DNA of 64,000 bases from Lycorma delicatula (Eukaryota > Arthropoda > Insecta > Hemiptera > Fulgoridae). Positions 52,901 through 61,900 of the stretch are shown here, piece by piece (within the stretch, counting starts at the first letter, position 1; every line of letters starts with the position of its first letter). The DNA is taken from positions 81,732,515-81,796,514 of the forward strand of contig NC_134456.1 of assembly GCF_047948215.1 (NCBI RefSeq), written 5' to 3'. The translations under genes were made by a program, and so were the position numbers. Below the pieces are notes generated by a model. It was not told the origin of the DNA. It made no database searches and saw only the letters and a list, made by a program, of their open reading frames with translations.

Positions 52901-55900
52901 TGTATTAATTCTAGTTTTGTTATTTATTTCAACAAATACTTTCAAACAATATTTCAAGAGTTGGTTATTATTACTTAAAAAATTGAAAAATAAAAGACTA
53001 TAATTTTTACTCATAACTGAAAATACATGAAGTTCAATGATCAAATGAAATGCAGGCCCATTGAGAGGACAAAGCAGTATTTTGGCTTATGTCACTTTAT
53101 ACACCTTCATTCTGCTACACATCTAACAAAATATCCATTCATCATGTGTAATAGAGGAAATTAAAAAAAAAATCAACCCCCTTGATATTAGCGTTGGCAG
53201 AATTTATATGAAACTTGCTATCTTTAACTCATTACCAAGTGACCTTTAATGTCAAAAGGTCGAGGTCTTGGCTGTAAGGAGGATGTTGGCAACAGTTCCC
53301 AACCCAACTTCTTGAATGTTTCTCCTGTTCTCTGAGCACTGGGGGGCACACGTCATGCAAGAGAATCACATCTTCTGAGAGAGTACCCTGATGTTTTCGC
53401 CTTATCTGCGGGTCTCACTTTCTGTTGGAGCATGTTAGAATAGTACTCACTGTTCACAGTACATTGTTCGTCTAAATAGTCACTAAAAATTGGGCCTTGC
53501 TAGTCCCAGAAGACTGTCAACATCATTTTACCGGCTGATGCATGAGTTTTGAATTTTTTTTTTGGTGGGTGAATCCGGATGTTTCCACTCAAGACTTTGC
53601 TGTTTCGATTCGGGCTTGAAATGGTATATCCATGTCACAATTTGGAAAATTTTGACTCGTCTGTCTTCATGAATAAGATCCATTCATGTGATTTTACAGT
53701 ACGGTAGTTGAAACTTCAACTGATCTTCTAGAGCAATGGAGATGAGTCATACTTGTTCTGCCCAAAATATACTGTTTCACCCACTTACACAAGTTACACA
53801 GTTTAAACACTTCACCATACTGTTTCAACATTCTGAGTAAATTTCCACCAGTTTCACAGCAAAAATCTTACCACTGAACGTTGCTCTTCTAGTGTACACG
53901 TTTCAAGTGAAGCCAACATTCTGAATTCAACAAAAGAGGTTATGTTTAGATTAATTATGATTGAACAACAGATTAAATGTGTTCCTTAGGTTGCCAACTT
54001 GACCCTCAAAAAGTTTCATTGTCATTGAATGAATAGTTTTTTCTCTACATCAGTTTGTGTCGTTAATTGCTGAACGTGATTGTATTTGTATTGCATATGC
54101 TTGAATTTGGTCTAGACAGCAATACAGGTAATGAAAATAATTTTTGTTTTGATTGGTTTCTGTTAAGATGATGATTTTAATAAAAAATTATTTTTGTTTG
54201 GTTAACATTAATGGGGATAAAAATGTATTTATAGCTTCAAAGTGATTATTAATAATTACATGAGGACAAAAATTCAATTCTTCATTAAAGTAGTAGATAA
54301 TATATACATATAAATAATTATTTTATTGAACTTAATCTTTTTAAGATTCATATCATTCCTCTGTATTATTAAATTATATTTTGAATTCTGTTAATATAAA
54401 TCGCCTACTACAGAATATTGAGGTAGGACATATCTTCCATTAATTTTATCATCAAAGTAATTTTGCAGGACCCCACATCCTCAGTTGTGATTGAATTCAT
54501 ATAATTAAACTGCATATTAAATAAACATGTTAAAAATTAAAAATACTTAAATAAACCACGCACATGGTGTAATGTTAGCTACATTACTTTACTCATTTTA
54601 CATTTTTAATATATTTACTATGCAATTTAATTAAATGAATTCAATCATGACTGAGAATATTGGATCCCATGAAAAAATTAAGTTAAATTCATGATAAAAT
54701 TAAGGTAAGATATGTCTTATTCTCAATATTCTGTACTAAGTGGTTTATATTAACTGAATTTAAAGTACATATAAAGAAATAGGTATGTTTTAGAAGCGCA
54801 TTTTGTTGTTTATGCGGAAAATGTACTCCTAAAACGGTAAACCTTATCTGTCAAATCAGATTAATCATTTAAAACAATAAATTCAGTGTAACTTATGGAC
54901 ATTCATTCTAGCTGGTCAATTAATTTACATACCCATTTGCCCAACAGTTTGAAAGAAGTAACATTTTTACCTGCTCATAGATTTTATTAAGAAACTGAAT
55001 ATTACTGTTAGGGTGAATTTGAAATTCTTCCTTCAAATTGTATAAGATATCTTGTTCAGCAAGCTGTGAAGGTTATACAATTTGCATATAAGCACCTTTG
55101 TGTTTTTTTTTTTTTTTTGGGCATGTATTAAGAGTTTCTCAGGGGATTGACAAATATTTTAATAATATTTATGTCTATGATTTATATATTCATGTAAATC
55201 AATGTAGCTGTGGTGAGTATCAGGGGAATAAACGTATGTATAAGGTTTTAAATACCCATGGTCAAGTAAAAATATTGTGAAGATTGCTAAAAAAATGGGT
55301 TAGTGGGTGGTCTCAAAAAAGAAATAAGCTTTTATTTTACATTTTTAAAGGTTTACCAAACCTTCCTGTTACAGTTATTTTAATAAAACAAAATTATTTG
55401 TTTGAATTTTTGTTGTGTATTTTAAAAATAATTGCTAATATTTTTGTAAAATTTCTATGAATGTTTATAAAGTTATGTACATTGTATAAATTCTTTTTAG
55501 CAATTTTTTATTCTTTTTAAATAATACTTTAGGGTCACCCGGTTGATGTCAGAGATCATAATGGTTGGCTACCATTGCATGAGGCTGCTAATTTTGGATA
55601 TGTAGATATTGTTAGAGAATTACTCGACAGAGGAGCAGCAGTAAATGATAGAGGAGGTCCTAATTGTGGAGGTATTACTCCTTTGCTTGATGCTGCAACA
55701 TGTGGACATTTCCTTGTTATGCAGGTTCTTTTAGATAAAGGAGCTTCACCTACAATGAGAACTAATAAGGTAAGTTGTTTCTGGTCACTTCTTTAAATTA
55801 TTTATTCTTTTATTAATAAGTTCATTTTATTTCAGTTTATTCTGCCCCACAATCTGTAAGCCCAGTTATATTACAGTAGTTGGTTGAAAGTAGAATTAGA

Positions 55901-58900
55901 CCAACCAATTGTAAGATGGTGTCATTAATTGCATACTGACAGCAATAGTTTTTTTTTTGCGCACAGGCAGTATTCAAGTAAAATTAGAATTAACTTTATT
56001 TATCAACCATCAAATTGAGCCAAGCTAAATGGTTTTATTTTGATCAGATACTTCAGGTTGCAATTGTCAAAGGTTATTTTTGTGTACTTTGTAGTCAAAA
56101 AGAAGACATCTGCATCTTAATCTCAACACTGTTTGTATAATGAATTGAAATGATTTTTTATGAAATCAACAAAGTAGAAGAAATACTGATGTAATATGTA
56201 ATATTCTTAATTTAGTTACAACATTACAGGCAGGTCTAAAATTTTTTTTTTTTTTTTAACATTACAATAATACAAAAAAATAAGCTAATAATTTTCTTTG
56301 TAATCAAGTAAACACTGAAAAACTTAATTTGTGTTGTCAATGGTAGTTTTTGAGGTCATCTTTGTGTATTCATGTGATTTATAGTCTTACTTTACATATT
56401 ATTGAGTAAATTAAACTCAGACTTTGCAGTTTGCCAATAATTTTTTTTTTTAGGAAAATGTTTTAAAAATGGCAAAGTTCATCTAAAAATAAGGGACTTA
56501 TAGGAAATTATGGCCATTAATTTTTGTTTTATTCAACATTACTTATTCAATGTTTGCATTTTGAAAGAAAAAGCTTGTGTTTGAAAAGTGTTGTGATAGA
56601 ATAAATATTGTACTGTATTAAAGCTTGTGTTCAATTAGAATAGGCAGTTATATATTTACAAGTTGAAATTTATTTAAAGAAAATGTGTAGGAGTTACAGG
56701 AAAAATATTCTTGTTTTTAATGTCTTCCTGGAATTGCAGTTTTCAGTGTTCCATTATTTTTTTAAAAATATTACTTGGAAAGTTAATATTTTAAGTTTTA
56801 TCTCTTGTTAGGTATTTAAAAGAGATTGAAAGTTTTTTAAAAAATAGCATCCACTTTTATGAAAATTTCCATCTCATTTTCAATAGTTAAGAGATTTTTA
56901 TTTGCTTTTAACTATGTGTTTTAACAACATTATTACACTCTCACTTTATGCATAGCTTCATTATTCAAATTAACAACAGGCAGATGGATTGGAAGAGGTT
57001 TGTGAAGAAAACAATTAAAGATATAAGGTTTTGAAGAAAACAGAACTGTCAAATGATAAGTCTGTACAAGCCTTGTATTTATTCAATTATCTGACTGTTG
57101 AAGTCTGTGAAACTTTTGTACTCTTTCCTAACAGGCTGCCAAGATTCTTAATTTTTTTTTTGTTATTAATTTACAATATATGCTCAAAGCTTGTGCATGG
57201 TAATATGAAATGGAAATTTTTAATGGCAGTTCTTTTTTGTTGTTGAAATTATAAAAATATTGAATACCATAATAGATTTGTTAAAATACTGGTTTACTGC
57301 AAAATAAACATCTTTATTAAAACAGATACCAAATTTTCTGAAATGGGTAACCATATTTAAACTGATTATCAGAATACCTTTTTTTAAATTCTTAATGACA
57401 GATAAAATATTAAAACTACATTCTTAAACACACTTGTACACTAATTCTTGTATAATCTCTTCAAAGTTATAAAACATTAATACTTCAGTAACAGAAAAAC
57501 AGTCAAAATAATGTATATTTTTTGTAATGTCTACAGGTTTTCTTTAAAGAAATTGTAACTCACAACAATTACACGGAAAAGAACAAACTTCTAATGTATG
57601 AGGGTTATTTTTTTTCAAGGTCCGATCGGTCACAAAATTAAAACCTCAGTGAAAATAAAAATTTTTTTATTTGTAACAAATACTTACATAGTTACGCTAT
57701 TTCTCTACATAGTTGCCACTCCGATTTAGACATTTGTCGTAGCGTGGTACCAACTTTCCAATACCCTCGTCATAGAACAGAGCTGCCTGTGTTTTCAGCC
57801 ATGTTTCTACGCTGGTCTGTAGCTTGATGTCTGTGCCAAAATGGTGTCCTCCTAGCCAGTGTTTCATGTGAGCAAAGAGGTGAAAATCAGATGGAGCCAA
57901 GTCTGGTCTGTATGGTGTGTGATCAAACACTTCCCAATGAAAACGCTGTAGGAGCTTCTTTGTTACAGCTGCATTGTCATGGAGAAAGGCAATGCCTGAT
58001 GACAACATTCCTCTCCGCTTATTCTGAATTGTCCTTTGTAGAGGTTGAAGAGTCATGCAGTTTGTGGCTGAGTGATGGTCGTGCCATGTTCCATGAATTC
58101 CACCAAGAGAACTCCATTCCAGTCCCAGAACACAGTAGCCATACACTTTCTGCTGGAGAAGGTTCGCTTGAACTTTGGTTTACTGGGAGAATGAGAATGC
58201 AACCACTGTTTGGATTGTTCTTTTGTTTATTCAGTTTTGAAATGGACCCATGTCTCGTCCCCTGTGACAATTTTGTTAAAAAAATCTTTTTCATTGTGGT
58301 AGCGCTGGATAAATGCTAGGAAGGCGTCCATTCTCATTGTTTTGTGATGGTCGGACAGCATCTTGGGAACCCATCTCACACAAGTTTGCGGTACTGAAGT
58401 CTCACTCACAGTGGTGTAGAGAGCTGACCTTGAAATTTCAGGAAACAAATTACTCGATACAAAAATTGTGAACCGATGATTTTCTCAAATTGCCTCAACC
58501 ACTCGCTCAACGAGATCATCGCTTGACACTCGCTTTCTTCCCTGACCGCCTGCTTCATGAACATCTGTACGTCCTGCTTTAAAGTTCCTGCACCATTGTC
58601 GCCCTTTGCTGTCACTCATTGATGTTTCACCGTACACATTACTTATTCGTCTGAATTTCAGCTGCATTACACCCCTCAGCCTGAAGAAATCGAATTTCCG
58701 CACGCACTTCACACTTGGCGGGAGATTCTATTGTTGTAGACATGTTTACGTGCTAGCTGCGTGTTCAGAACTAAACGAAGTGACGCAGCGTGATTGAAGG
58801 CCATACTAGAGACCCTGCGCAACACATATGCGCAAAGGTTCATCCAATTTTTGCGTGGGTTTTTATTTCGCAACCGATCGGACCTTGAAAAAAAAATAAC

Positions 58901-61900
58901 CCTTGCAGAATGATATTCTAATCCCTTCATTAAGTAGTTGGTGGGAAAAAATTTTTCAAATATAATCATTTTTACACATATTTCAGTAATGTGAAATACT
59001 AGATTTTGAACAGATCCTAATTTGACCAAAATCGTTTCAATTACACTGCCCAACAATGAAAACGTTTTTGCTCAAAAATAGCTTATTCTTATGTATTTCC
59101 ATCTGCTGAATTCAAAAATCACCATAAAAATAACTGATTAGCTCTTGCTTTAGAGATACAATGACATGTTATTTTTTACCCAATCTACATTTTTAGTTTG
59201 GGGGCAATTTTGTTTTTGGAGTTTTCATACCTGTTAAATGACAAAACACAACATTCTCCAGCTGTTTGTAGGTTATAAAACATTATTACTGTTGCTGTGA
59301 CTGTGAGTTTAATATTGTTTGTGTTGTAATTTGTGCAGAATTTGGTTTTTGAGTGCTTTTGAAGAGAAAAATTTGTTAAATAAAAATGCCACGAAAATGT
59401 GTAAATTGAGTGAATAATTTTTGTTACATTTGTGGTAAAATAACATTTTTGTCACAACAAAAACGCAATCTGATGTTTCTAGTGAAGATTGCCTATCAGC
59501 ATTATTTTGGTATATAGGTAGGGGACCAGGATAAGTCATGGGCTTCACATATATGTTGCAACTCTTGTTCAGTTATACTATGAGAATGGCTGAAAAGTAA
59601 AAAATGATCTATGGTTTGTCAGGAGTCTACAGACCATACAGATAACTGCTATTTCTCCTTGACTCTACCTCTAAAGGCAGGATTGTCAATGAAGAAAAGA
59701 GGAACAGTTCAATAACCTAATCTTACATCTGCTATTCGACCTATTTCACATTTAGGTAGTTTACCAGTTCCTACTCCGCCCCAAAATTATAAGTTTGAAG
59801 TAGAAAATAAAGACAGTGTAGAGAAGAAAAACCCAACAAGTCTTCCACATCCCATGACTCTGATTTTGATGAAAAAGATCATAAACCGCACAGACTGAGT
59901 CAAGTAAAATTGAGTGATCTCATTCGAGACCTTGATTTGTTGAAGAAGGCAGAATTTCTAGGGTCAAGACTAAAGCAATGGAATCTTCAACATGATGTCA
60001 GGGTCTCACAGTACAGACATCATGATAGAGATCTACTTTCTTTCTTTGAGATGAAAAACAATCTTGTTATTTGCTGTGAAGTTAATGGCTTGATGAAATG
60101 ATGTTTGAATTTGAATCATGATTAATCTGATTGGAGGCTATTCATAGACTCCTCCAAGCTTGGTTTGAAAGTTGTATTACTCCACAACAGCAACCGTCTT
60201 CCTTCTATTCCTGTTGGTCATGGAGTTCACATGAAGGAAACCCACCGGGTTGGACTAGTGATGAACTTGTCATCACAAATCTGCTGATTTTGAAGTCGAG
60301 AGTTCTAAGGTTCAAATCCTAGTAAAGGTAGTTATTTTTATTCGGATTTGAGTACTAGATCTTGGTTGGGTTTCAATTAACCACACATCTCAGGAATCGT
60401 CGACCTGAGACTGTGCAAGATTACATTTCATTTACATTCATACATATCCTCATTCATCCTCTGAAGTAATACCTTATGGTGGTAGGCTAAACAGAAAAGA
60501 AAGAAAGTTCACATGAAGGAAACTTATACAAACATGGCAATCCTCCTGAACTCAATCAAATATGCTGATCACAAATGGAAAATCTGTGGCAGTCTAAAAG
60601 TTATCACTGTACTCTTTGGAATGCAATTGGGGGTACACTAAATACTGCTGCTTTTTATATATGTATGGGACAGTAGAGATAGGAAAAAACATTATATCCA
60701 AGCAGAGTGGCCTGCAAGAAATCTTAACTCTGGCAGGAAAAATGTCATTGCCAAGCCTCTTGTGGACCCAGAAGATGTTCTTCTACCCCTTCACATAAAA
60801 CTGGGTTTGATGAAAAATTTTGTCAGGAGTATGAACTGAGAAGGACAGTCCTTTAAGTCAAATTTCCTCCATTAAGTGATGCAAAAGTTAAGGAAGGTAT
60901 TTTTGTTAGGCCACAAATTCAACGTGTAAAGAATCCTGTGTTTGACTGAATTTTGGAGGGGAAAGAAAAGGAAGCAGCATGGGAAGTCTTAAAGGGAGTC
61001 ATTCATGGATTTTTAGGCAACAAACGAAATGAAAACTATAGTCAGTTGGTGACAGTACTTCTGCAAAAATACCATCAACTCTGATACAACATGTCCCTTA
61101 AGATCCATTTTCTCCACTCATACCTGGGCTTTTTCCCTCCTAGTTGTGGAGTTGTCAGTGATGAACACAGAAAGATTCCATCAGGATATTTCTGTAATGG
61201 AACAAAGATATCAGGGCCGTTGGAATGAAGCAATGCTTGCAGTTTACTGCTGGTCTGTGTATAGGAATGCTCTGGAACTCGCTTACAAGAGGAAAGCCAA
61301 AAGAAAACGATCTCATGAAGCCACCTCATGATTCTCTTAGACCCAACCAACTGCCAGGTATTCTTCCATCAATTAAGAAGTCTTAGAATGTAATTGTCAT
61401 AAAAAAATGTCAAATGGACTTTCTGTGTTGTTGGTTTATGTAGTTAAAATGTACAGTTTTCTCTTCTGTTGAAATAAAATACTTCCATCTATTGTATATC
61501 ACAGAAACTAGAGCTAATAAAACTTTTTCTTTGTCATATTCGTTTTTCTCAACCCAAAATTAGTAAGATTTGACTCATGAAGTGAAGGAAACATTCAAAA
61601 AAAAATTTTTTGTAAAAGGAAACTTTTGTTAGCATTTAGTCTAACTGTAAATTCTCACAACATTTTACATTTGTTCATTAGGATTTTCCTGTAAAAATTA
61701 AATTTAATAATTAGAGTTCATCAATTTCTTTGTTAATTTATATCAACAACTATATTGTATAATTTCAGATTCTCCATAATGAAATTCTGTGTTGTCACCT
61801 GTAATTCTAAGTTAAAGAAAGTCTTCTTACCTTCTTTAATGACTTATATATAAATTTTTGATAAAAAGGAATTTAGTTAATTATATTTAGTCTATTGAAT

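Larger units (their letters stand above)
59388..61331 (+). pseudogene. Relic of an unnamed arthropod transposon-associated protein family (copy 1)
   Basis: From ATG 59388 broken frames read [34 protein letters not shown] and [11 protein letters not shown], a cysteine-rich N-terminal domain with at least three Cys pairs, probably zinc-binding. Then come [20 protein letters not shown] and a long conserved C-terminal region: [54 protein letters not shown], and [20 protein letters not shown] near the end. I recall this order from many uncharacterised insect proteins in high copy number, which suggests a transposon gene; the enzymatic role is unknown to me. Stops, shifts and a SINE at 60242-60505 break it. 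Confidence 0.6.

Noticed and set aside
60247..60320. tRNA gene
   Set aside because: A and B boxes belong to a SINE with a 264-base body and exact target duplications; no cloverleaf closes.
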